In this document: positions 21,801 through 29,929 of the stretch, piece by piece
Layout of the letters: every line of letters begins with the position of its first letter
How positions within the stretch are numbered: position 1 is the first letter of the stretch
Source of the DNA: Hymenolepis diminuta
Taxonomy: Eukaryota; Platyhelminthes; Cestoda; Cyclophyllidea; Hymenolepididae
Direction: 5' to 3'
Assembly: GCA_900708905.1 (NCBI GenBank)
Contig: CAADRB010000104.1
Span: forward strand, 95,272-159,271
DNA length: 64,000 bases
Made by a program: the position numbers and the translations under genes
Notes under the pieces: model-generated
What the model saw: only the letters and a program-made list of their open reading frames with translations
The model's database searches: none
What the model was told of the DNA's origin: nothing

Positions 21801-23663
21801 AAACCTAAAAACTGCAAAACTTACGACACAGGGAATGGTTCCATCGTGGCTTCAGACTCAACAGCAGACTCGAAAGTATAGTCCAATTGTTCAAAAAGAA
21901 GATAAAGCAGTTGAATTCCACCGAGACTTTGCAAAGCCGATTGCAGGGAAGTTGTTCGAACCGCTTTTAATTTCTATTTACAAAAGAAAAAAAACTCAGT
22001 AATAAAACAGTAAAAACACTTCCAAAATGTTATAACTAGCCTCACGAATAAAAAACGAATTCAAGAGTTTAGCTTAGTAATGAAATAGTTATCTACTTCA
22101 ATGCAAGAAAATTGGTAAAATCAAGCATGAAGTAATCAGATTAAACTCTAAGAACCTGAGGAATTTTCAAATACTAAGTACCCGATGAATTTACAGAACA
22201 AATATATTACTGAATGAATTAACAAACATTGGTATATCTTACTCCTTTCATGAGGGCATGCGGAGCATGGGCGAATGCCGGGTTCGGTTTAGGAGATTGA
22301 TCCAAACAGAGGTTATGGTCGCAAGCCGAGGGATGATATGAGAACATGATAGAGGCTGAAAGTTTATTTTCAATCAAAGCTCTGCGTTCAGTTCCATTAA
22401 GGATGCCTCTGACTTCCGATTCAAACTTTAACTGCCCCTTGTAATTCGGACCGAGGGAATAAAGCCCCGAAATTTGTTGTGGTGAGAGGGCTTCAGTAAA
22501 TCCAGTGACTGATGCAATCCGCCCAGAGAACAGATTATCCTCCCTTTGATCAAAAGTTCCCCCGATCATACAACGATCAAAACAATCTGACGTTGAAATT
22601 GGCCAGGCCATATCGACACTAGAAATAATCTTGCCATCAACATAACAACGAAGTTCGGATTTAGTCCATCGACTGTAGACAAATACTAGGGTCAGCATAT
22701 ACCACTAGAGCAAGGAAGGAAAATGAAATAATCAAACTCAAGTTACTCGACAGGGCTGGAATTCTGTTGGAACACAATGTTGTAAGCCTTTTTCTTTCGC
22801 TCTTATCGAAGTGACTATGAATAAGGTTCCCAAAAAGTGAGCAGTATATCCCAGTCCCCTATCCGTTTGAAAACTAAACAATAAAAAAATGTAATAAATA
22901 TCAACCCAACCTGAAAAGATATCGAGGCTTAACTTCACTGAGCTTGCACAGAGAAGGATTAAGGTAAACCCAGGATTGGAATGTCCATCCATTTTGATGG
23001 GGAAATTTTGAGATAGGAGGAATAATAAGAGTCTAAAGAGAAGATAAGATAAAAATTACTCCATTACGCTTTGTGATTCACCAGGAAAAGCGAAGAAGGA
23101 TATGTTGTTGGGAAAACTCGAACCTATTTTCAATTGATGAACGAGTTCATATGAATAAGGTCGCCATTTCCGACCAGAAGAGACGATATAATCAATTATA
23201 AATCTAAGGCTTCTTGGAGAAACGGTGAAAGAAAGAAGACTTGATAGAAGTAATAGATATTTTGAAGCTGTATGCTCATCGGATTTTTCTATGGCACTTA
23301 AAAGAACAGCTACTACGGATGATTCATCAAAGTCAATAAGGGCGGTTGGGGATAGTCTCAAAAGAACGAGGGCTTTATCGATATGCGATTCCTGAAAACC
23401 AAGCATTATTAAAGGAATATAATGCTACCGGAACAGTACCATCCGACAAAAATGCATCAAGAAGATCAAACAAAGCAGTAGGTGAAAATCTGAAAGAAAT
23501 TATAACACACTTTTATCTCATACCTTAATTCATTGGAGGGCTTAGAACCTTTTTCGCTTACAACTTTACTATTTTGTTTACGATTATTTTGAATCAATTC
23601 TGAATCTTCACTCTTATTTTCAGTACTTTCAGTATTCTGTTCAACAGATGTATTAGAATCCAT
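632..23663 (-). CDS. NBEA: Neurobeachin/LRBA-like BEACH-family scaffold, N-terminal 22 exons (gene continues off left edge)
   Basis: This is the 5' part of a neurobeachin/LRBA (Drosophila rugose) homologue, a large cytoplasmic scaffold of post-Golgi and synaptic membrane traffic and a PKA anchor in animals. I assembled 22 exons: 23524-23663, 23429-23489, 23068-23391, 22911-23032, 22747-22873, 22243-22704, 21825-21973, 18058-18355, 16132-16285, 13496-13668, 12121-12311, 9861-9969, 8947-9028, 7872-7995, 5693-5924, 4994-5333, 4153-4333, 3381-3648, 2270-2456, 1730-2202, 929-1033 and 632-857. All use GT/AG and phases agree throughout, giving 4528 nt, about 1509 residues. The order of blocks matches vertebrate NBEA from the lectin fold (about 176-400) through the armadillo-type region to the [20 protein letters not shown] block. 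The ATG is the first after an in-frame TAG seven codons upstream. PH, BEACH and WD40 domains are absent because the window ends. NBEA versus LRBA orthology is not resolved. Confidence 0.93.
929..1033 (-). CDS. NBEA: Neurobeachin exon 21
   Basis: Residues 1400-1434. [20 protein letters not shown] matches the LLQDVDINRLRAVVFRD block of NBEA. The acceptor is TTTCTTTTAG and the donor GTAAGT; 105 nt, phase 0 at both ends. Confidence 0.93.
1296..1410 (+). repeat. 3' half of a tRNA-like SINE copy
   Basis: It resembles the 3' part of the better copy at 15891: a GACCAACC...GGTT...TGGTGAA block, then CCAGAATACCTTTCATCT and CCCTGGG. It lies in neurobeachin intron 20, antisense to the gene. The tRNA-like head is missing or unrecognisable. 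Confidence 0.4.
1730..2202 (-). CDS. NBEA: Neurobeachin exon 20 (3' end uncertain)
   Basis: Residues 1242-1399 as modelled. It begins [12 protein letters not shown], matching CCVAVRNCLE of NBEA, and then becomes a Pro/Ser/Thr-rich linker with no match I recognise. The frame stays open to about 1619. A phase-0 end is needed for exon 21, and ATG|GTTCGT at 1730 is my best choice; CTA|GTATTG near 1779 is an alternative. The start is firm, the end is not. Confidence 0.62.
2270..2456 (-). CDS. NBEA: Neurobeachin exon 19
   Basis: Residues 1180-1242. [20 protein letters not shown] through [14 protein letters not shown] matches TELENIEVTQGMSAETAVTF through NMSSGGLMRQCLRL of NBEA. The next intron is short (67 bp, 2203-2269). 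Confidence 0.95.
3381..3648 (-). CDS. NBEA: Neurobeachin exon 18
   Basis: Residues 1090-1179. After a divergent acidic segment it reads [20 protein letters not shown] and [13 protein letters not shown], matching HNTIHLISQMVDNIIIACG and GILPLLSAATSPT of NBEA. The donor is GTAAGT. Confidence 0.94.
4153..4333 (-). CDS. NBEA: Neurobeachin exon 17
   Basis: Residues 1030-1090. A Gln-rich linker is followed by [20 protein letters not shown], matching FRIPEFKWSPMHQRLLTDLL of NBEA. The donor GTATGT is in phase 2. Confidence 0.88.
4994..5333 (-). CDS. NBEA: Neurobeachin exon 16, variable linker with candidate PKA-anchoring helix
   Basis: Residues 917-1030. It opens with [10 protein letters not shown], the basic continuation after the exon 15 helix, then becomes acidic and disordered-looking. 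Residues 972-989, centred on [17 protein letters not shown], form an amphipathic helix where vertebrate NBEA carries its PKA RII-binding helix. The exon is placed by acceptor, phase and synteny rather than strong identity. It ends in phase 1 before GTAAGA. Confidence 0.82.
5693..5924 (-). CDS. NBEA: Neurobeachin exon 15
   Basis: Residues 839-916. [33 protein letters not shown] and [15 protein letters not shown] match the NBEA blocks SVWQDWMFSL, LLYHAIKYEWGGWRVWV and DTLSIAHSKVTYE. This is among the most conserved exons of the gene. Confidence 0.96.
7872..7995 (-). CDS. NBEA: Neurobeachin exon 14
   Basis: Residues 798-839. [20 protein letters not shown] and LNSDINRR align with LKVVATLLKNSTPSAELME and NSRENRR of NBEA. 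It is flanked by a TTTCAG acceptor and a GTGAGT donor. Confidence 0.92.
8947..9028 (-). CDS. NBEA: Neurobeachin exon 13
   Basis: An 82-nt exon, residues 771-798. [20 protein letters not shown] matches ILTEQVCTQVVHKPHPEPDS of NBEA. The consensus donor GTAAGT follows in phase 1. Confidence 0.9.
9861..9969 (-). CDS. NBEA: Neurobeachin exon 12
   Basis: Residues 734-770. [15 protein letters not shown] and [10 protein letters not shown] correspond to HTHSLFTLLGERL and TVTTYNTLYE of NBEA. The AA|G split codon restores the basic KPKRKQE junction with exon 11. Confidence 0.92.
10037..10110 (+). repeat. 5' head of a tRNA-like SINE copy
   Basis: It holds the A-box-like TGGTGTAGCGGTTAACGTAC shared with the copies at 27636 and 37843. 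It is truncated after about 70 bp and lies in neurobeachin intron 11. Confidence 0.45.
12121..12311 (-). CDS. NBEA: Neurobeachin exon 11
   Basis: Residues 671-734. [20 protein letters not shown] and [15 protein letters not shown] match MSEHPASMIPAFDQRNGIRV and ALKVLGYFLKHLGHK of NBEA. The donor is GTATGT in phase 2. Confidence 0.94.
12312..13495. other. Neurobeachin intron 10, low complexity
   Basis: AT-rich intron with a TA dinucleotide run at 12841-12855. No further exon or RNA gene seen. Confidence 0.5.
13496..13668 (-). CDS. NBEA: Neurobeachin exon 10
   Basis: Residues 613-670. It carries [20 protein letters not shown], equivalent to the KEIISLRAFMLLFLKQLIL stretch of NBEA, followed by a divergent linker. 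The split Asp codon joins cleanly to exon 9. The donor is GAG|GTATGT. Confidence 0.85.
14233..14258. repeat. Compound (CT)7(CG)6 microsatellite
   Basis: Seven CT units at 14233-14246 run directly into six CG units at 14247-14258, inside neurobeachin intron 9. A 12-bp alternating CG run is unusual in such AT-rich DNA and could adopt Z-form. Confidence 0.9.
15891..16060 (+). mobile_element. tRNA-derived SINE-like element
   Basis: It begins with the A-box-like GATGGCGCAATGGTC and has a B-box-like GAGATTCATGCTCATCGG about 45 bp on. A tail follows (GGTTAACTCTGGTCAACAG, then a CTAGAATACCTATCATCTACC block) that recurs in other copies of this window. It sits in neurobeachin intron 9, just beyond the donor of exon 9, antisense to the gene. 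Confidence 0.6.
16132..16285 (-). CDS. NBEA: Neurobeachin exon 9
   Basis: Residues 562-613. [13 protein letters not shown] and [15 protein letters not shown] match VQLSLYTYLSAEF and MHTLKYYYWVINPAD of NBEA. It ends in phase 1 before GTTAGT. Confidence 0.93.
18058..18355 (-). CDS. NBEA: Neurobeachin exon 8
   Basis: Residues 462-561. The helical segment [12 protein letters not shown] leads into [20 protein letters not shown] and a final [10 protein letters not shown], matching the NBEA stretch that ends in NPAIWIHTPAK. The intron before it is 3469 bp, the largest in this gene. The donor GTTTGT is weak. Confidence 0.9.
18436..18560 (+). mobile_element. tRNA-derived SINE-like element, diverged
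   Basis: It carries CAATGGCGCTGCGGTCAAAA and then GTACGTCTGTCAAGGCGGAG and TTCATCGGCGCCAA, the same order of blocks as the 15891 copy. It lies in neurobeachin intron 7 and is antisense to the gene. Confidence 0.55.
20460..20522 (-). mobile_element. tRNA-like SINE head, minus strand
   Basis: Read on the minus strand it shows GATGGCGTTTAACAGACTCG and then GAGGTCACTGGTTCGTCCAT, an A-box-like and B-box-like pair with spacing like the other copies. Only the tRNA-like head is clear. Confidence 0.45.
20735..21035 (+). repeat. Dispersed pyrimidine-rich repeat, copy 1
   Basis: Its pyrimidine-rich 3' half resembles 40260-40500 on the opposite strand. Translated frames share TPSSFL(S/P)IP and SF(I/L)xNCxIH, and both copies have a TACGCC/CCGCCTA(C/T)TGAC-like segment near their 5' end. 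It lies in neurobeachin intron 7. The 99-codon open frame here looks like repeat sequence, not a gene. Confidence 0.4.
21825..21973 (-). CDS. NBEA: Neurobeachin exon 7
   Basis: Residues 413-462. The segment [20 protein letters not shown] matches IHSAIHSIGGIQVLFPLFAQ of vertebrate NBEA, the start of the armadillo-type region. The acceptor is TTTTGTAAATAG. The donor GTAAGT is consensus and the exon ends in phase 2. It is easy to miss because an unrelated 92-codon frame lies antisense to it. Confidence 0.92.
22243..22704 (-). CDS. NBEA: Neurobeachin exon 6, end of lectin-like fold
   Basis: Residues 259-412. It opens with [20 protein letters not shown], parallel to WYMISIVHIYNRWRNSEIRC. Further matches are [47 protein letters not shown] and the closing HAPHALMKG. 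The 462-nt exon is phase 0 at both ends, with donor GTAAGA. Confidence 0.96.
22747..22873 (-). CDS. NBEA: Neurobeachin exon 5, lectin-like fold
   Basis: Residues 216-258. The segments [20 protein letters not shown] and [15 protein letters not shown] match GVGYSAHFVGNCLIVTSLK and KGFQHCVKYDFQPRK of NBEA. The donor CGA|GTAACT joins in phase 0 to exon 6, recreating the FQPxxWYM junction. Confidence 0.95.
22911..23032 (-). CDS. NBEA: Neurobeachin exon 4, start of lectin-like fold
   Basis: Residues 176-216. The [20 protein letters not shown] segment parallels PPIAKWPYQNGFTLNTWF of vertebrate NBEA, the first strands of its ConA-like (laminin-G type) domain. It ends in phase 2, and the next intron is 37 bp. 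Confidence 0.92.
23068..23391 (-). CDS. NBEA: Neurobeachin exon 3, N-terminal helical region
   Basis: Residues 68-175, mainly alpha-helical with many leucines. It ends with [12 protein letters not shown], matching the FFNFPGCS block that precedes the lectin fold in NBEA. It is phase 0 at both ends. The donor is GTAATG and the next intron is 35 bp. Confidence 0.88.
23429..23489 (-). CDS. NBEA: Neurobeachin exon 2
   Basis: A 61-nt exon, residues 47-67, including [17 protein letters not shown]. It aligns loosely with the first conserved helix of vertebrate NBEA. The acceptor is TTTCTTTCAG. The donor CCG|GTAGCA restores the frame of exon 3 across a 37-bp intron. The phase fit is the main support. 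Confidence 0.75.
23524..23663 (-). CDS. NBEA: Neurobeachin exon 1 (start codon)
   Basis: Residues 1-47. The exon is polar and low-complexity, rich in Glu, Ser and Asn, like the unconserved N-terminus of the family. An in-frame TAG lies shortly upstream of the ATG at 23663. It ends in phase 2 before GTATGAG. The intron that follows (23490-23523) is only 34 bp. Confidence 0.82.
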
Positions 23664-25771
23664 TATTAAATGAATTCTGAACTATAATGGTATAGGTCAA
23701 AAAAACAAAAGTCGAAAAATATCACAATTCAACGACGTTGTACCCCCTTTGAAGATACCGGTGTTATTCCTTAACCAATTAAAATCAAGGACATAATCGT
23801 TTGATATATTTAAATTAATAAATGAATTCTCAGCTTCAACTGTAAATCAGTTAGCATTCTTAATATTTATTTTTTAAACCGCTTACAACCACGTGGGAAA
23901 AAGCTTATTGTTACTAGTTTTTTATCTTAAAATTTCTGAAATACACTAATGCATTCCTCATTATTGTGATAAAGAATTTACGTAGTCAAATTATAATCTC
24001 GTAGTTTCCTTAGTAAATAATTTTGTGCATGACATGAAACAATTTTTGAACTCTATGCTTTGCTGTTATTACTAAATACGCACCTTACTTTTGGTTTGCT
24101 TTCAATCTATTTATAGCTAATCGTGAAATTTGAATTTTGGGCATGAATTAGTAAATATATTGTACACTATACGATCTGAAGTAATGCTCTTTGGTACCCT
24201 GACTTTACTCTCAACCCTCTTGATTTTTCTATCCCCACCCATAGACAATTTAATTGGACTTTTAATCAATACGAGGTGCTTTCCCATTGTGAAAAAAGAA
24301 AGAGATTTTACATTGCTATATACCCATAATAATAATATCTGCAAGAAAATGGAATAATTACTTCAAACAGATGATGCTTGAAATGGGAAAAAAATTCAAA
24401 TTACGCATTTTAAATAGATGATTCGCTTTATAGTACACTACGACCAAAATATGACCAAACGTAAATGAACAACAGGAAAATTGAATGTTTCATAATTTGA
24501 TTCATTTTGCAATATTTTAAACGATTTATTTCAGAAATAGTTTGGCTGACGCTCTATCAAGCTAGATGGCCTTTGAAGTCCAACACTTTATTCCAATAAA
24601 CCGAAATATTACCTACTCAAACCGAAAGTGTAAATCACTTTATTAATATTCCTAATGTGTTCCAATACATTCAAAATTTAAATATATGTATGTATTTATG
24701 ATTTTGGAGAGATTTGTAACAATCACAAACAATAACAAATTAAACAAAATATTAAAATACAAAGAAATGTAGTTCAATCCTGTTTAGTTTTCAGTGCAAT
24801 CACCATATTCTTGAACCTTAAAACTTCGTCCTCCAAATGGTTGTATCCAAGCCGTTGAACGATTCTTTCTGCAATCATCCACTATTGAAAGAAGCAATAC
24901 TGAGAGCCTGCTAGAATATTTGCCCAGTCGCAAACCATTTCTGTAATGTGACTCAACCTATTTGCAATTAAACTCGAGAAATTTGGTTCCTCACTGTCCG
25001 ATCAATCTTATGGAAATTATATGGATTCATCTTTAAAATTACCTGATTACGAAAACTCCCGCTCTCCATTAAAGTCAAATTTCACGAGAACACGAAAGTA
25101 ATACTTTTATCCATCTTTCTCTCGTAAGTGGATATGTGATGAAAACGGAAAACAGAGATGCTTAAACTCTACAATTTCGATGAGTAACAGTTGTAACATC
25201 TTCTTTCGATAATTATATTTCAACAATATCAAGTAATATCAATGACGGTGAATGAGGTTCCAAAGTTATTTTTCAATTCCTTTAAAGGCGCTGACACTGA
25301 TCTTACGCTGCATTTTTCAACTCAATCAGAATATTAACTCCTGCATGTACATTCTGCTCATTGCGTCCCTAAAGAAATTCGTTCTTATTCGCTATCCTCC
25401 CAATGGGCTTCGTTGTAGCTGTTGCCAAAAATTTATAAAAATGATCCCTCCTCGTATTCGTGTTTGTTGGAGAAAAAAGATGAATGTGAGGAGCGAAGAG
25501 TTTAGGTATGAATACGCCAACGGCACCGATAACTACACAATTACCTTTCAAATTCTAGCCACCCCCTTATGAAAAGCAAACTTTTAGCAAATGTAGTGGG
25601 TACTCATATTGATATAGGTTAGCTGCACCCGCGTATTGGATACATTAAAGTAGACAGCATACGCCTTAAATCAGTGTTTCGTAAGTTTAATCGACTGATG
25701 AATGTGAGAACAATGAAGAATGACCCTATATGTATTCCCACAATTATTTTAAAATATTTCAATCCCTTGCT
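23664..25771. other. Intergenic DNA upstream of neurobeachin
   Basis: AT-rich spacer between the start of neurobeachin and the inverted-repeat element. It must contain the neurobeachin promoter, but I see no decisive TATA or CCAAT arrangement and no coding block. Confidence 0.5.
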
Positions 25772-25978
25772 CACGAAGTCACAGTAATATCTTTGTGTCC
25801 CTATGACTCAAACCCCTATCTGTCATGTCTAGACAAGTTTATCGATCCGCCTTTTCTATAACTGTCCCCTTTCATTTTAAAGTATATCTTCACTCATACT
25901 TCACGCGCAACCTTGTCTTGCCTGAGTGCCTCATATAAATTGAAACATAGGGTTTGACACAAGCTTGTCATGCACCTG
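25772..25978 (+). repeat. Left 207-bp inverted-repeat arm
   Basis: It starts CACGAAGTCACAGTAATATC and ends CTTGTCATGCACCTG. It is the near-exact reverse complement of the right arm. Confidence 0.93.
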
Positions 25979-26744
25979 TGTGGGACGCCATTGAGATTTT
26001 GACTTGTGAAGATATTATAAATACCCCAATAGATTCACTCTTTCTATGTTTTGGCCGTGATATCATTCAATATCTCCATAAACAAAAAAATTGTCTGCTC
26101 TTCATGAATACCGACTTTGCTTCCTCTTCTTCCTCTTTTTCCTCTTTTTCCTCTTTTTCTGCAAATCAATTAAAACACAAATCGGCAACTCAACCAAAAA
26201 TATGGTGACAAATGCCAGGGAGAAAGGGAGCAGTACTGAACACATTTACCTATTTGAGTACATCCTTCGGATGGAGGACTAAGAGACGCTTTTATTGTGA
26301 ACGTTCTGCAACGAATTCACAGGAACAAAGTGATGTTGAAAGATTATGAACATGATCCAAACTACAACTCGCCATGAAGTTTGTCAATTTCGAGCAAGAT
26401 ACATGAGTTACCTCGCTGTCTCAACTTTGCTGAAACTGCAATCTCGATAGAAATTCACAGAAGGGTCTCCTGTTTCTCGAGGATAACCGACAAACAACCC
26501 TTCTCCCAAGTGTTTTTGACAAGGATGTTTTCAGTTGATGTGTTCTTTGGTCATACCGTTAACCCCCTCGTCAAGAGCGTTGTTGTTGGGATTAAGATGA
26601 TAACAAACGGCTGACAGGCAACACGAGTTCTAGAGCAGAGGACCAGGAGCCGACTCGGTCCACATGTATTGATCAAGCCACAATGAGGACTCAAGCTGGT
26701 AAGAGGGAGATAGGGAATAAAGGCGTGAGAGGGCAGCGTAGGAG

Positions 26745-26951
26745 CAGGTGCATGACAAGCTTGTGTCAAACCCTATGTTTCAATTTATATGAGGCACTCA
26801 GGCAAGACAAGGTTGCGCGTGAAGTATGAGTGAAGATATACTTTAAAATGAAAGGGGACAGTTATAGAAAAGGCGGATCGATAAACTTGTCTAGACATGA
26901 CAGATAGGGGTTTGAGTCATAGGGACACAAAGATATTACTGTGGCTTCGTG
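26745..26951 (-). repeat. Right 207-bp inverted-repeat arm
   Basis: Reads CAGGTGCATGACAAGCTTGT at its inner end and ACTGTGGCTTCGTG at its outer end. It is the mate of the left arm with one mismatch. Confidence 0.93.
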
Positions 26952-28558
26952 GGTGATGGACCGAAGTACTGTCAGATAACTCTGGGAGGCTAGATCCAAT
27001 CTAGATTCTTTACTTTTCACTTTCCTTTTAGTTATTCAAATGTTATAAATAATTTCTTTACTGAACATCGCCGTGAATTTGAAGTAGAATATTCGAGCTC
27101 TTTTTTCTCGATTGTGTCCGCTCCAGGGAAGTCCCTTCTCCCCATTGGTGTTTGAATTTCTTGCACTGGAAACGACGATTTTGGTTCCTCCAAATACGAT
27201 TTTTCATCTCTACATCGCAGGTCATTGTGAAATTTTCAACTATTTATAGAATCAATTTAGCGAATTCCCGTCGCCTTAGAATCCACAGTCGAAGTTAGTA
27301 CTTCTATTGATTAATGATTCTTTTTACTAAACCGATGTGATTTCTTGTTGAAAATTGAGGCTGCATGGCGAGCGGAAATAAGTTTCCACATTAATTTATT
27401 TTTGGACAGTGCTATTCTTTGCAGTTTTGGACTAAACTAACAGATGGTTGACAACAATATAATTATGTAAAGCAACCCATAAAGGAAACATTTTTTACAT
27501 GAGCCTAGATATTTATTTAAGAACCAAGTATTTAGGAGGAAATTTGATGCAGAAAACTTTTGGTCTGCTAGTCCACAAGTATCAGTTAAATGTAATAAGG
27601 TAGAATGGAAGAATTCTATAAATATCGAAACAATTGTGCCGGTTGTTAACGTACACATTTGTCAAGTAAGAGATCACAAGATCTGTGCCTATTTGTGTAC
27701 ACTAAATCCGACAGCTGTCTTTAGAACGTTGCGAGCTCCATCAGAATGTTCTCGCTCCACTCAGATCGAGTGGTATCTAAGTTTCCTTTTATGAATTCCA
27801 TAAAATCTATAGCTTATAGCAAAAATCGTCTCTTTCCAGAAAATTACCCTATCCTTTAAATTTTGATAGTGAAGCCTCAAGCAATTTTTAATTGAATTAA
27901 ATCTGGTGGCACGCTTCCCTTTATGTAGAATTTGAAATATTTATTTACGTATAGGATTCTCGATATATAAGCAAACACAATTCATTAAATTTGAATTCCG
28001 AATAACTTTTAAACTTATCGCCGAAACATTAATTAAATATCTCCCATTATAGAATATTGTTCGTCGAAGAGTGGGTGCTAAGTACATTTGCATAGGACAG
28101 AACTATGACGACTATGAGAATCTACCGCGCATTAATCCCCATCGGTTGCTTTTCTTTCATTTTATCTGGTTAGAACTTTATATTCTGTTGGATTAATATT
28201 TCTACTATTTAATAATATCGTTTAGAAAGAACAATTTAAAACTATTTTAAGAATACTTATATTAAAAAAAATAAATAACAAACTTTTTCTTTCTTATTAT
28301 AATCGAGTAAGTTACCTGGTCAAACATTTACGACAGCATTTTAAAATGATAGGGATTAAATTATCTTATATAAAATAATATTTCTTGTAGGTATAATCAT
28401 ATTAAAAATAAAATAAATAATTTATAGAATTTTCTCTTTAATTAGCATATCTTTGTACTATTTGCTTAAAAACCTGAGATAATCGGCACGTTTTAATGTA
28501 TCTGTAATAAAATAATACTCCACCGCGCAATTTACTAATCGATTGTTGGTTTATTACA
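26952..28558. other. Intergenic DNA upstream of RAD51
   Basis: AT-rich spacer holding one SINE-like copy near 27636. The RAD51 promoter must lie near its right end. No clear TATA box or SL trans-splice signal can be picked out by eye. Confidence 0.45.
27636..27770 (+). repeat. tRNA-like SINE copy, diverged
   Basis: TGCCGGTTGTTAACGTACAC is followed by TTTGTCAAGTAAGAGATCAC and AAGATCTGTGCC, the same block order as the 15891 and 10037 copies. It lies about 0.8 kb upstream of RAD51. Confidence 0.5.

Positions 28559-29929
<1,371 letters not shown>

Larger units (their letters stand above)
25772..26951. mobile_element. Foldback/MITE-like element with 207-bp terminal inverted repeats
   Basis: The left arm (25772-25978) and right arm (26745-26951) are reverse complements at 206 of 207 positions by eye; the one difference is GAAGTCACAG against GAAGCCACAG. 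The 766-bp interior has no long open frame and includes a (CCTCTTTTT)n stretch near 26121-26160. No transposase and no clear target-site duplication is visible, so the class is undetermined. It could be a non-autonomous DNA transposon, a foldback element or a locus making hairpin RNA. It lies midway between two divergent genes. Confidence 0.85.

Noticed and set aside
21724..22002. 92-codon plus-strand frame as a gene
   Set aside because: The opposite strand carries a conserved, correctly spliced neurobeachin exon over most of it; this frame matches nothing known.
25954..26208. 84-codon frame in the inverted-repeat element as a transposase fragment
   Set aside because: It starts in the arm (the same start recurs in the mate arm) and runs into simple Ser/Phe repeats. 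No catalytic motif is seen.
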